Shown here in pieces: positions 1-10,078 of a DNA stretch of 64,000 bases (its first letter is position 1; every line of letters begins with the position of its first letter). Source of the stretch: Catellatospora methionotrophica (lineage in GTDB: Bacteria; Actinomycetota; Actinomycetes; Mycobacteriales; Micromonosporaceae); the NCBI RefSeq assembly GCF_011297335.1, contig NZ_JAAOTJ010000025.1:1-64000 (forward strand), written 5' to 3'. The notes below the pieces were generated by a model. It saw nothing but the letters and a program-made list of their open reading frames with translations. It was not told the origin of the DNA and did no database searches. The position numbers and the translations under genes are program-made.

Positions 1-7
1 CTGTGCC

Positions 8-68
8 GCAACTCTTAAAGACTTGCGGCCTCAGCGCGTGGCGGAGGCCGCAAGTCTTTAAGAGTTGC
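8..68. repeat. Family A intergenic inverted repeat, copy 1
   Basis: Perfect 25-bp inverted repeat: left arm 8-32, right arm 44-68, 11-base spacer. The arms begin GCAACTCTTAAAG. It lies just past the 3' end of the metallopeptidase gene on the minus strand and could act as a factor-independent terminator, although no clear T-run follows. Related copies lie at 2925-2987 and 42489-42523. Confidence 0.8.
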
Positions 69-100
69 CCCAGGTGGGAGGGGCGGGGTGGGCGGTGGTG

Positions 101-1138
101 TCAGTTGCCGAAGGTGTTGCACTGGCGGGGGTCGCCGGTGCGGTAGCCCTGGTCGAACCATTGCTGGCGTTGGGCGGAGGAGCCGTGGGTGAAGGCTTCC
201 TGGTTGATGCGGCCGGTGGCCTTCTGCTGGATGGCGTCGTCGCCTACGGCGGCGGCGGCTTCGAGGGCCTGGTCGATGTCCTGCTGGGTGATGGACTTGA
301 AGAGGGGCTGGCCGGTGGCGTCGGTGGTCTTGGCGGCCGCGTTGGCCCAGACTCCCGCGTAGCAGTCGGCCTGCAGTTCCATGGCGACGGAGTACTTGTT
401 GGCGTTGGCGGGGTCGCGCTGCTGGGCACGGCGCACCTGGGCCTCGGTGCCGAGCAGGGTCTGGATGTGGTGGCCGTACTCGTGGGCCAGCACGTACGCC
501 TGGGCGAACTGGCCCTTGGCGCCGAACCGGTTGGCCAGTTCGTCGTAGAAGCTCAGGTCGATGTAGACGTGGTTGTCGCCGGGGCAGTAGAACGGGCCGA
601 CACCGGCGGTGGCCGGACCGCACGCGGTGTTCACCGAGCCGGTGAAGAACCGGGTGGTCGCCGGCTGGTACGGCTGGCCGAGGTACTGCGGCATCGCGGA
701 GCGCCAGTACGCCTGGATCGAGTTGATGTAGAGCAGGTTGCGGCAGGCCGGGTTGTCGAAGCGTTTCGGGTTCGACTTGTCACACTGCTGCGCCAGCGCG
801 CTGCTGTTGACGTCGTTGGGGCCCGGCTGGTTCTGCTGCTGCTCGGGGGTCAGCCCGCCGACGCCGCTGAACAGGCTGGAGCCGCCGCCGGTGCAGATCA
901 GGAAGCCGACGCAGAGCGCGCCGACCAGCAGTACCGCCATGCCGATCTTGCTTTTCATGAGCATCGGCAGCAGCCCGGCCAGGCAGCCCGCGCCCGCGCC
1001 GCCCATCCCGCCGCCGCCCCCGCCGCCTCCGCCGCCCATGGGTGGGAAGTTGAAGCCGCCTCCGCCGCGCCCGCCCCCGGCGCCACGCATGTCCTCGACC
1101 TGTGACGGGTCGAGTTCGGCGTTCTCGTTGATGCTCAC
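101..1138 (-). CDS. Neutral zinc metallopeptidase, YpfJ-like, membrane anchored
   Basis: A 345-aa protein starting with GTG. The first ~50 residues are Gly-rich low complexity; one membrane segment follows at about residues 65-83 (KIGMAVLLVGALCVGFLI), so the catalytic part probably lies outside the cytoplasm. Residues 219-223 are the HEYGH zinc-binding helix (HExxH), and the segment MELQADCYAGVW near 253-264 supplies the conserved Glu and ADCxAGxW motif of the putative neutral zinc metallopeptidase family (PF04228). Length fits the family. Substrate is unknown. It is divergent from the ABC-F gene; no strong ribosome binding site precedes the start, so leaderless translation is possible. Confidence 0.9.
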   Translation of the reverse strand: MSINENAELDPSQVEDMRGAGGGRGGGGFNFPPMGGGGGGGGGGMGGAGAGCLAGLLPMLMKSKIGMAVLLVGALCVGFLICTGGGSSLFSGVGGLTPEQQQNQPGPNDVNSSALAQQCDKSNPKRFDNPACRNLLYINSIQAYWRSAMPQYLGQPYQPATTRFFTGSVNTACGPATAGVGPFYCPGDNHVYIDLSFYDELANRFGAKGQFAQAYVLAHEYGHHIQTLLGTEAQVRRAQQRDPANANKYSVAMELQADCYAGVWANAAAKTTDATGQPLFKSITQQDIDQALEAAAAVGDDAIQQKATGRINQEAFTHGSSAQRQQWFDQGYRTGDPRQCNTFGN

Positions 1139-1290
1139 GTTCGCCAGCGTAGGCAGTTTTGTGGCGAATCACACCCAAATCAGGCTGTCTCAAGGGTAAA
1201 TGCCGTGGCAGGGCGGCTCGGGGTGCTCGGTAGACTGGAGTCTCCTTCCCGAAGCCACCCGGTGGCCCACCCCCGACCTGGGAGCAATAC

Positions 1291-2889
<1,599 letters not shown>

Positions 2890-2924
2890 CCCCACCCCAC
2901 CCCACCCGCCAGCCCCACCCCCCG

Positions 2925-2987
2925 CGCAACTCTTAAAGAGTCGCGGCCACCGGCACCTGCCGAGGCCGCGACTCTTTCAAAGTTGCG
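2925..2987. repeat. Family A intergenic inverted repeat, copy 2
   Basis: Left arm 2925-2948 and right arm 2964-2987 pair over 24 bases with two mismatches, with a 15-base spacer. The left arm carries CGCAACTCTTAAAGAG, matching copy 1. It lies between the convergent ABC-F gene and the membrane protein gene and may terminate both transcripts. Confidence 0.75.
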
Positions 2988-3051
2988 GACCGAAACGGCG
3001 CGCGCCGCGCGACGGGCCGTGGTGGCGAGGCGCGGCGGCGGGGTGGGCGGG

Positions 3052-4365
3052 TCACCAGGGGGTGGAGAGGACGGCTTCGATGATCATGGCGGAGAGGGCG
3101 CCTACGGCGACCAGGGTCAGTGGGGCGGGGACGGGGTCGCCGCCGGGGCGTTCGGGGGCGACGGCGGCGATGGTGAGCCACGGGAAGTAGGGGAGCCAGG
3201 CGTGTTCCGCGCCGCCGCGGGCCAGGCCCGCCCCGACCGAGAAGAGCACCGCGCCGGACGCGCCCACCAGGAACGGCCAGCCGGGGGTGTTGCGCACCTT
3301 GCGCAGGCTGGCGTAGATGGGCGGCCCGGCGGCCAGCAGCAGCGCGCACACGCTGATCAGGCCCCACCACAGGGCTGACCGGTGCGGCTCGATGCGCTGG
3401 GCGAAGTCGGCGTACGCGGTGCCGAGCCCGTCGGTCCAGGTGAAGCCCAGCCGGGCCGCGCCGAGCACCGGCAGCAGTACGCCGAGCCCGGCGAACATGT
3501 TCAGGGCGGCGCGGCGACGGGCGAAGTTCAGGAACACCACGGACAGCCCCAGCCACGCCACGGCGTACGAGAACAGTGCCGCCGTGCCCAGCAGCAGCCC
3601 GGCCAGCACCGCCCACGCCGCGGCCCGCCAGCCGTGGCGGCGGGTGGCGCGCACCCCGGCCAGCGTCATCGCCGCGCCGATGGTGGCCACCACGGCGTCC
3701 ATCGACACCGCCGTCCACACCGCGTACGGCGCGAGCGCCAGCACGGGCGCGTACGGCCGCGCGGCGGCCTCGCCGCTCATGTCGCGTACGGCGGCCAGCA
3801 CCATCGGCACCGACAGCGCCCCGACAGCGGTCACCAGCAGCCCCAGCGCCAGGTGGTCGGTGACCCCGAGCCGCTGCACGGCCCACAGCACCAGCACCGG
3901 CGCGGGCGGGTGCCCCCGGGTGGCCGCGGTGTGCTCGGCCGAGCGGTCCGTGAAGCTGCGCAGGTAGCCCAGCGGGTCGTCGCCGACCTCCTGCACGTCG
4001 CCCAGGTAACTGTCCGGGGTCAGCGACCGGGTCAGCCCGTCGGAGCCGTCGACGAGCGCCAGCGAGACGGCCCAGGCGAAGAACGCGACGGTCGCCCCGA
4101 GGCTGACCGCCCACCACGGCAGTCGATGGATCCAGCCGCGCCAGGCGGCGCCGAGCACGGCTGTCGCGACGACGGGCGCCAGCAACGACATCGGCGACAG
4201 TTCGAGGCGATAGCGGCCCAGAAACGGCGCGCTCGCGGTGCCCAGCCGGGCCCCGGCGCGCACCGCCAGCCAGGTCGCGAGCAGGCCGAATGTCACCAGC
4301 ACGAACCAGCCGAACAGGTCTCGCCGTTCGCGGTCGCGGGTGCTCAGGGGGTCGACGGTGGTCAC
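3052..4365 (-). CDS. Polytopic membrane protein, possible GT-C type glycosyltransferase
   Basis: About 437 aa from the GTG at 4365; an ATG at 4416 in the same frame would add 17 residues that look less like coding sequence. At least ten hydrophobic segments are spread over the length. The first extracytoplasmic loop follows a membrane span and contains many acidic and aromatic residues, and the overall layout resembles actinobacterial GT-C glycosyltransferases or mannosyltransferase-like proteins that use lipid-linked sugars. No catalytic motif could be fixed, so the function is inference from topology only. Divergent from the small HTH gene. Confidence 0.7.
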   Translation of the reverse strand: MTTVDPLSTRDRERRDLFGWFVLVTFGLLATWLAVRAGARLGTASAPFLGRYRLELSPMSLLAPVVATAVLGAAWRGWIHRLPWWAVSLGATVAFFAWAVSLALVDGSDGLTRSLTPDSYLGDVQEVGDDPLGYLRSFTDRSAEHTAATRGHPPAPVLVLWAVQRLGVTDHLALGLLVTAVGALSVPMVLAAVRDMSGEAAARPYAPVLALAPYAVWTAVSMDAVVATIGAAMTLAGVRATRRHGWRAAAWAVLAGLLLGTAALFSYAVAWLGLSVVFLNFARRRAALNMFAGLGVLLPVLGAARLGFTWTDGLGTAYADFAQRIEPHRSALWWGLISVCALLLAAGPPIYASLRKVRNTPGWPFLVGASGAVLFSVGAGLARGGAEHAWLPYFPWLTIAAVAPERPGGDPVPAPLTLVAVGALSAMIIEAVLSTPW

Positions 4366-4502
4366 GGCGAGACACGCTATCGGGTACCCGACAGCACCGT
4401 GCGTGTCGGTTGGCATGGAATTGATATCTAGCGCATGATCGTCGGAGGCGGTCTAATAGGTTGGACCGCAAACCGCATCGTCCGGGACGTGAGGATTTCA
4501 AC

Positions 4503-4730
4503 ATGGCAGCCACCGGCACAGCTACCACCACCGAGAAGGGTCGCCGGATCGTCGGGACCGAACGCCAGACGCTCGCCAAGGACCTCGTGAAGCGCTACAC
4601 GTCGGGTGAGTCCATCCGCGCGCTGGCCGCGTCGACTGGCCGTTCGTACGGATTCATCCACCGCGTGCTCACCGAGTCCGGAGTCGCGCTGCGTCAGCGC
4701 GGCGGAGCCCGTCGGCGCAAGAAGGCATGA
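4503..4730 (+). CDS. Small helix-turn-helix protein
   Basis: A 75-aa basic protein. The ATG at 4503 is preceded by GTGAGGA at a proper distance; an upstream extension is possible but has no ribosome binding site. Residues ~22-62 (KDLVKRYTSGESIRALAAST, then GRSYGFIHRVL) form a helix-turn-helix like those of Hin/resolvase-type or WhiB-independent small actinobacterial regulators. The C-terminus is a run of Arg, Lys and Gly (RGGARRRKKA) that could contact DNA or RNA nonspecifically. Highly similar small proteins are common in actinomycetes and their role is not settled. It is followed closely by the enoyl-CoA hydratase gene. Confidence 0.85.
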   Translation: MAATGTATTTEKGRRIVGTERQTLAKDLVKRYTSGESIRALAASTGRSYGFIHRVLTESGVALRQRGGARRRKKA

Positions 4731-4766
4731 TTCACCCGCGCCACGCAGAGCTTGGGGAGCCGGTTG

Positions 4767-5528
4767 ATGTCTGAGATGGCAGCGGCCGGCTTTCGCATCA
4801 GCCAGGACGGTCCGGTCGCGACGGTGACATTGGACCGCCCGGAGGTGCGCAACGCGCAGACCCCCGAGCTCTGGGCAGGTCTCGCCGAAGCCGCACGGGG
4901 GCTCGCCGGCGATGTGCGCGTCGTGGTGGTGCGCGGGGAAGGGCGGTCCTTCTCCGCGGGCCTCGACCTGAAAGTGGTGCAGGGCGGCGAGTTCCAGCAG
5001 CTCGCCACCGTCAGCCCGGAGGAGTGCGCGGACCGGATCGCCGGTTTCCAGCAGGCCTTCTCCTGGCTCCGCCGACCTGATCTGATCACCATCGCCGCGG
5101 TGCAGGGCCACGCCATCGGCGCGGGCTTCCAGCTCGCACTGGCCTGCGACCTGCGCATCGCCGCCGAAGACGCCCTGTTCGCCATGGCGGAGGTGACGCT
5201 GGGGCTCGTGCCGGACCTCACCGGCACCAAGCGCCTGGTGGAGCTCGTCGGCTACGCCCGCGCGCTGGAGCTGTGCGTGACGGGCCGCCGGGTCAACGCG
5301 GCCGAGGCCGACCGGATCGGCCTGGTCAACCTCGTGGTGGCGCGCGACGAGCTGGACGCCGCCGCGGCCGATCTGGCCAATGCCGTGCTGGCCGCGCCGC
5401 GTGACGCGGTCGTCGAGATCAAGGCCCTGCTGGCCGCCGCGGGCGGTCGCGGCTTCGCCGTGCAGGAGCGCGCGGAGCGCGAGGCGCAGACGCGCCGCAT
5501 CCGCGACCTGGCCGGCCTGGGCGAGTGA
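4767..5528 (+). CDS. Enoyl-CoA hydratase/isomerase family protein
   Basis: A 253-aa crotonase-fold protein. The ATG at 4767 is chosen because GGGGAGC lies eight bases upstream; an in-frame TTG sits at 4752. The sequence shows the CoA-binding and oxyanion-hole segments of the family: SFSAGLDLKVV near residue 65 and AIGAGFQLALACDLRIAAE near residue 110, then ALFAMAEVTLGLVPD. The Glu of AEVTLG matches one catalytic Glu of hydratases. It likely acts in the cytoplasm on acyl-CoA esters, in beta-oxidation or a related pathway; the exact substrate cannot be told. Confidence 0.9.
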   Translation: MSEMAAAGFRISQDGPVATVTLDRPEVRNAQTPELWAGLAEAARGLAGDVRVVVVRGEGRSFSAGLDLKVVQGGEFQQLATVSPEECADRIAGFQQAFSWLRRPDLITIAAVQGHAIGAGFQLALACDLRIAAEDALFAMAEVTLGLVPDLTGTKRLVELVGYARALELCVTGRRVNAAEADRIGLVNLVVARDELDAAAADLANAVLAAPRDAVVEIKALLAAAGGRGFAVQERAEREAQTRRIRDLAGLGE

Positions 5529-5775
5529 CTTTCCGGCGGTATCGGTTCCGCCATCCCTTTCCCGCACCGTGACCCACTCTTTCGGGCGTCATACGAGTGG
5601 CTGATTCGTCATGGTGGAAAGACGGCCGCTCTCTCCTTTCCGGTGAGCGGGCGGCATCGGCGTCGTGTGCCATTGTCTGCCCAGCGGAATAGTTAATGAG
5701 CCGGGCTAAGGAATTTTCGTTCGGCGGGCCACGTTGAGCGGCACGTCGGGTCTTTCGCAGTGGGAGGTTTCACCG

Positions 5776-7701
5776 GTGACATATCCGGGTGGGGGAGCGG
5801 GCATGGAGACGCTGATGCGGTCCATGCGCCGTGGGCAGACCGTCGAGAACCGCAAGATCGGCAAGCCCACCGCGAAGCGGATCCTGTCCTTCGCCCGGCC
5901 GTACCGCCGTGAGATCGCGTTCTTCCTGGTGACCATCGTCGTCGGCGCGGTCATCGGGGTGGCGACACCGCTGCTGGCGGGCCGGGTCGTCACCGCGATC
6001 ACGCCCACGGACGGGGTCATGGCCGCGGGCGCGGGCCGGACCGTCGTCACGATCGCGGTCGTCATCGCGCTGCTGGCCCTCATCAGCGCCGGGCTGTCGC
6101 TGGTCGAGCGGTTCTACTCGGCCCGCATCGGCGAGGGCCTCATCTACGACCTGCGCACCCAGGTGTACGACCACGTGCAGCACATGCCGGTGCAGTTCTT
6201 CACCAGGGCGCAGACCGGCGCGCTGGTCAGCAGGCTCAACGGCGACGTGCTCGGCGCGCAGCGCGCGTTCACCTCGACGCTGTCCGGGGTCGTCGGCAAC
6301 CTCATCCAGCTCGTGCTCACCGTGGTCGTCATGCTGACCCTGTCGTGGCAGATCACCGTGCTGTCGCTGATCCTGCTGCCGGTGTTCATCCTGCCCGCGC
6401 GGCGGGTCGGCCACCGGCTGGCCGAGATCACCAAGGAGTCGTACGACCTCGGCGCGAAGATGAACGCGACCATGACCGAGCGGTTCGGGGTGGCCGGGGC
6501 GCTGCTGGTGAAGCTGTTCGGCCGCCCCGAGACTGAGTCCGGCCGCTTCGCCGAGCGCGCCGGGCGGGTACGCGACATCGGCGTGCAGAGCGCCATGTAC
6601 TCGCGCACCTTCTTCGCGGCCATGATGCTGGTCGCGGCGCTGGCCCAGGCCCTGGTCTACGGCCTGGGCGGCTGGTACGCCGTGCGGGGCAGCCTGGACG
6701 CGGGCGACGTCGTCGCGCTGGCGCTGCTGCTGACCCGCCTCTACGGCCCGATCACCGCGCTGTCGAACGTACGCATCGACGTGATGGGCGCGCTGGTCTC
6801 CTTCGACCGGGTCTTCGAGGTGCTCGACCTGCCGCCCGCGATCGCGGAGAAGCCCGGCGCGGTCGACGTGCCGCGGGGCTCCTCGAAGATCGAGTTCCGG
6901 GACGTCGCGTTCCGCTACCCGACCGCCGCCGAGATCTCGCTGGCCTCCCTGGAGGACGTCGCGACGCTGGAGCGCACCGTCACCGCCCCCGTGCTGCGCG
7001 GCGTCTCCTTCACCGTGGAACCCGGCCAGATGGTGGCGCTGGTCGGCAGCTCCGGCGCGGGCAAGTCCACCACCTCGATGCTGGTCAGCCGGATGTACGA
7101 CGCCACCAGCGGCGCGGTGCTCGTCGGCGACGTCGACGTACGCGACGCCACGCTGCAGTCGCTGCGCGACACCATCGGCGTCGTCACCCAGGACGCGCAC
7201 CTGTTCCACGAGACCATCGCGGAGAACCTGCGCTACGCCAAGCCCGACGCCACCGACGACGAGCTGTGGGCCGCGCTGGCGGCCGCGCAGATCGACACCC
7301 TGGTCCGGGCCACCCCCGACGGTCTCGACACCGTGGTGGGCGAGCGGGGCTACCGTTTCTCCGGCGGTGAGAAGCAGCGCATCGCCATCGCCCGCCTGCT
7401 GCTGAAGGCCCCCTCGATCGTCATCCTCGACGAGGCCACCGCCCACCTGGACTCCGAGAGCGAAGCCGCCGTCCAGCAGGCCCTGTCCACCGCCCTGGCC
7501 GGGCGCACCGCGCTGGTCATCGCCCACCGCCTGTCCACCGTCCGCGAAGCCGACCAGATCCTCGTCCTGGACCAGGGCCGCATCGTCCAGCGCGGCACCC
7601 ACGAACAGCTCCTGGCCTCCGGCGGCCTCTACGCCGACCTCTACCGCACCCAGTTCACCACCACCCCCACCTCACCCCGGCTGGCCGACACGCCTGCCTG
7701 A
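5776..7701 (+). CDS. ABC exporter, fused membrane and ATPase domains
   Basis: 641 aa from the GTG at 5776, chosen because GGAGG at 5763-5767 is ideally spaced. Six membrane helices (type I exporter transmembrane domain) occupy roughly residues 40-330 and are followed by an ATPase domain with Walker A GSSGAGKST, Q-loop VVTQDAHLFHETI, signature FSGGEKQR, Walker B IVILDEATAHLD and H-loop AHRLSTV. It is a half transporter that would work as a homodimer or with a partner in the plasma membrane. Substrate is unknown: lipids, peptides and drugs are all possible for this class. The gene ends 25 bases from the convergent SCO6045-like gene. Confidence 0.92.
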   Translation: MTYPGGGAGMETLMRSMRRGQTVENRKIGKPTAKRILSFARPYRREIAFFLVTIVVGAVIGVATPLLAGRVVTAITPTDGVMAAGAGRTVVTIAVVIALLALISAGLSLVERFYSARIGEGLIYDLRTQVYDHVQHMPVQFFTRAQTGALVSRLNGDVLGAQRAFTSTLSGVVGNLIQLVLTVVVMLTLSWQITVLSLILLPVFILPARRVGHRLAEITKESYDLGAKMNATMTERFGVAGALLVKLFGRPETESGRFAERAGRVRDIGVQSAMYSRTFFAAMMLVAALAQALVYGLGGWYAVRGSLDAGDVVALALLLTRLYGPITALSNVRIDVMGALVSFDRVFEVLDLPPAIAEKPGAVDVPRGSSKIEFRDVAFRYPTAAEISLASLEDVATLERTVTAPVLRGVSFTVEPGQMVALVGSSGAGKSTTSMLVSRMYDATSGAVLVGDVDVRDATLQSLRDTIGVVTQDAHLFHETIAENLRYAKPDATDDELWAALAAAQIDTLVRATPDGLDTVVGERGYRFSGGEKQRIAIARLLLKAPSIVILDEATAHLDSESEAAVQQALSTALAGRTALVIAHRLSTVREADQILVLDQGRIVQRGTHEQLLASGGLYADLYRTQFTTTPTSPRLADTPA

Positions 7702-7726
7702 CGGGTCCCACGGCGCAGCGGGGCGG

Positions 7727-8272
7727 TCAGCGGCGGCCGAGGGTGTGGGCGCGGCCACGCCAGCGCAGGTGCAGCTCTCCACCGTGGAGGCGGGCGGCCG
7801 GGCCGCGGCGTGGCCGGGGCGCGGTCTCGCCGTCGTACGCCCACAGCAGCTCGCGTAGCGCGAGTTCGCGCGCGGCCGCGGCATCGCGCGGCGGGTGGGC
7901 GCGGGCGAAGTCCCAGCCGTCGCGCAGCGAACCCTGCGGCGCGCGCCCCGCCGCCCAGGCCGAGAACGTCCGCGCCCACTGCCCGGGGCCCGCCGCAGCG
8001 GCCAGCCGGGGCCAGGTCCGCGCGACCTCCTCGGCCCGCTTGCGCAGCAGCGCGTCCCGCGTCGCGCCGACCGCCGCGGCATCGAAGCCGGCGGGCATCG
8101 CGGCTCCGGCCACCAGTGCGCGGACCAGCTCCTCCTGCCGCCGCGCCAGCCCACCGCCACCAGCGCCGACCGGGTGCCCTCGCAGCGCGATCCCGTCACC
8201 GCCGGCACCGACCGGCACCCGCTGCCGGGCGGGCTCGTCACCGGCCCGGCCGACCGTTGCGCCGCCGGTCAT
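7727..8272 (-). CDS. SCO6045-like protein, possible partner of the DUF692 enzyme
   Basis: A 181-aa protein whose ATG (8272-8270) overlaps the DUF692 stop as ATGA, so the two are translationally coupled. Visible segments: a Gly-rich N-terminus, a helical region RQEELVRALVAGAAMPAGFD and VGATRDALLRKRAEEVARTW that resembles the N-terminal helical domain of DUF2063/SCO6045-type partners, and a C-terminal Trp/Arg-rich part (GSLRDGWDFARAHPP, then RELLWAYDG). Partner proteins of this general kind accompany DUF692 (MNIO) enzymes in peptide-modifying clusters, where they bind the precursor. That role here is inference from position. No membrane segment or signal peptide. Confidence 0.75.
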   Translation of the reverse strand: MTGGATVGRAGDEPARQRVPVGAGGDGIALRGHPVGAGGGGLARRQEELVRALVAGAAMPAGFDAAAVGATRDALLRKRAEEVARTWPRLAAAAGPGQWARTFSAWAAGRAPQGSLRDGWDFARAHPPRDAAAARELALRELLWAYDGETAPRPRRGPAARLHGGELHLRWRGRAHTLGRR

Positions 8273-9108
8273 CGGGCCGGGGCTCCGGTGATCGCCGGGT
8301 AGCCGGTCGCGGCGGACAGGGCGTCGAGTTCGGCGCGCAGGGCCGCGGCGGGCGGGTAGTGGCCGTCGCGCTCCAGCAGGACCGCGGGCGGGCGCTGGCG
8401 CGCGCACAGCTCGCCCAGCAGCTCCAGCACCTCGCCGGGCACCGGGTCGGTATGCGTGTCGTGGTACCGCCCCTCGTGCAGGCGGCCCCCGGCGACGTGC
8501 ACGTACGCCATGCGCTCCAGCGGGAGCCGGGTCAGCAGATCGACCGGGTCCTCGCCCCGGTTGAGCGCGTTGGCGTACACGTTGGCGATGTCGAGCAGCA
8601 GCAGCGCGTCGGTGCGTTCCAGGATCTCGGTGAGGAACGCGGCCTCGGTCAGCTCGTCGTCGGGCCAATCGAACAGCGCCGCGATCGGCTCCAGCGCCAG
8701 CGGCACGCCGAGCTCGGCGGTGGTGCGCGCGACGTTGGCGACCACCGCGTCGACGGCCTCGCGGCTGCGCGGCAGCGGCAGCAGGTGACCGGCCTCCACG
8801 CCGCCCGCGCGTACGTACGCGATGTGCTCGCTGACCAGCGGTGCGCCGACGGCGCGGGCAGCGGCGGCCAGGTGCTCGACCCGGTGCGGGTCGACCGGCT
8901 CGGCTCCGCCGAGGGACAGCTTCACCCCGTGCGGCACCACGGCGACACCGGCCGCGAGCAGCTTCGCCAGCGCCTCCGGGGGCTCACCGGAGTGCGGTAG
9001 CGACTCGGCGACGACCTCGACGAAACGCAGGCCGGGCAGCTCGGCGACGAAGCCGGAGATCTCGGGGCGCCAGCCGATGCCGATGCCCCGTCCGGCCAGC
9101 GGGGTCAT
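8269..9108 (-). CDS. DUF692 family multinuclear iron enzyme (MNIO)
   Basis: A 279-aa TIM-barrel protein of the DUF692 family, whose studied members (MbnB, TglH and relatives) are iron-dependent oxidases that modify cysteines in peptides. Candidate metal ligands are visible at the usual spacing: His60 (PHGVKLSLGG), His95 (SEHIAY), Glu140 (LALEPI), Asp173 and Asn176 (LLDIANVYANALN), His204 (YVHVAGG), Asp217 and His219 (HDTHTDP), Glu246 (LLERDGHYP). The start at 9108 overlaps the stop of the TIGR04222-type gene and its own stop overlaps the next start, so all three genes are coupled. The likely substrate is the Cys-rich tail of the upstream gene product; that is inference. Confidence 0.9.
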   Translation of the reverse strand: MTPLAGRGIGIGWRPEISGFVAELPGLRFVEVVAESLPHSGEPPEALAKLLAAGVAVVPHGVKLSLGGAEPVDPHRVEHLAAAARAVGAPLVSEHIAYVRAGGVEAGHLLPLPRSREAVDAVVANVARTTAELGVPLALEPIAALFDWPDDELTEAAFLTEILERTDALLLLDIANVYANALNRGEDPVDLLTRLPLERMAYVHVAGGRLHEGRYHDTHTDPVPGEVLELLGELCARQRPPAVLLERDGHYPPAAALRAELDALSAATGYPAITGAPAR

Positions 9109-10031
9109 CCTCCGCACCCGCCTCCGCCGCACGAGGAGCCGCCGCCGCATGAGGAACCGCTGCTGCAGGAGGAACCGCCGCCGCTGTCGCCGCCGCTCGA
9201 TCCGCCGCCGTCGGAGCCGCTGTAGAAGGGGCCGTACGCGCCGCTGGTGTCGTCGCGCTCCGGGATCTCGCTCTCCCCGGCGAAGGCAGGGTCGGCGGCC
9301 CACAGCACGGCGGTGCCGAACAGGCCGACCGCCAGCGCGGTCTGCGCCGGGCCGTAGGTGTCCCAGGCGGGCCGCGACGCGGGGCGCAGGTGGTTGAAGT
9401 GGCGCTTGGCCTGGAGCAGCGCGTTCTCGGCGGCCCTGGTACGGCGCGGCTTGCGCACGAACAGCACCAGGCCGAGGATGCCGACCGGGATCACCAGCAG
9501 CACCAGGAACGTCACCGGGCGGTCGTTGGCGATCCCGGAGAGGATCCGGACCACGCCGACCGCGAACAGCGCGAGCAGGAGCAGCGGGCCGCGCCGGGCG
9601 CGGGACACCACGTCGGGACCGACGGTGAGGCCGCCGCGGCGCAGCTCCTCGCCGATGGCGGCCAGCGCCTCGGCCACCGAGCGGTCGGTGTGCAGCTCCT
9701 TGGTGCGCAGCCCGTTGCCCACGGCGTGCAGCACCGCGGCGTCCAGCGGGGTGCCGCCCGGCGGCAGCCCGCCGGTGCGGGTGAGCCGCCCGGCGCTGTC
9801 GGCCGCCACGACACCGCTCTGGCGCAGGAAGGTCAGCGACGAGTACACCGCCAGCGCCGCGCCGCCGTTGAGGTAGGCCGTGTGCTGCGGGGACAACTGG
9901 TCCACGCGGACCTGGCCGGGTCCGGCGAACAGGCGGGACCGGTGGATCAGCGTGCCCACCAGCACCACCGCCGCGGCGGCCGCGAACAGCATCAGGAAGG
10001 TGGGGCCAGAGATGCCCCAGGTGTCCGCCAC
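9105..10031 (-). CDS. TIGR04222-type membrane protein with Ser/Gly/Cys-rich tail
   Basis: 308 aa from the GTG at 10031, five bases after AAGGAG. Hydrophobic spans at about residues 10-30, 148-170, 172-193 and 230-250 indicate a membrane protein. The tail after residue 270 is low complexity, made of Ser, Gly and Cys, and ends GGGSSCGGGGCGG. All four cysteines in the protein (residues 289, 295, 301, 306) lie in the last 20 residues. This architecture matches the family called TIGR04222, which is recurrently encoded beside DUF692 genes. The tail looks like a built-in substrate for modification. The stop overlaps the DUF692 start as ATGA. Confidence 0.85.
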   Translation of the reverse strand: MADTWGISGPTFLMLFAAAAAVVLVGTLIHRSRLFAGPGQVRVDQLSPQHTAYLNGGAALAVYSSLTFLRQSGVVAADSAGRLTRTGGLPPGGTPLDAAVLHAVGNGLRTKELHTDRSVAEALAAIGEELRRGGLTVGPDVVSRARRGPLLLLALFAVGVVRILSGIANDRPVTFLVLLVIPVGILGLVLFVRKPRRTRAAENALLQAKRHFNHLRPASRPAWDTYGPAQTALAVGLFGTAVLWAADPAFAGESEIPERDDTSGAYGPFYSGSDGGGSSGGDSGGGSSCSSGSSCGGGSSCGGGGCGG

Positions 10032-10078
10032 GGGAGCTCCTTCGACGAGGGAGCCCTCATGATGGACCATCGCCGCAA

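Noticed and set aside
2933-4579. Alternative minus-strand open frame overlapping the polytopic membrane protein
   Set aside because: Sequence is Arg/Pro/Ala rich with no hydrophobic pattern; the other frame gives clean membrane helices.
5529-5775. Possible small gene between the enoyl-CoA hydratase and ABC exporter
   Set aside because: No frame with a ribosome binding site and reasonable composition was found in the 247 bases.
7672-8241. Alternative minus-strand frame over the SCO6045-like gene
   Set aside because: Arg/Ser/Pro-rich shadow; the frame coupled to the DUF692 stop by ATGA has better composition and context.
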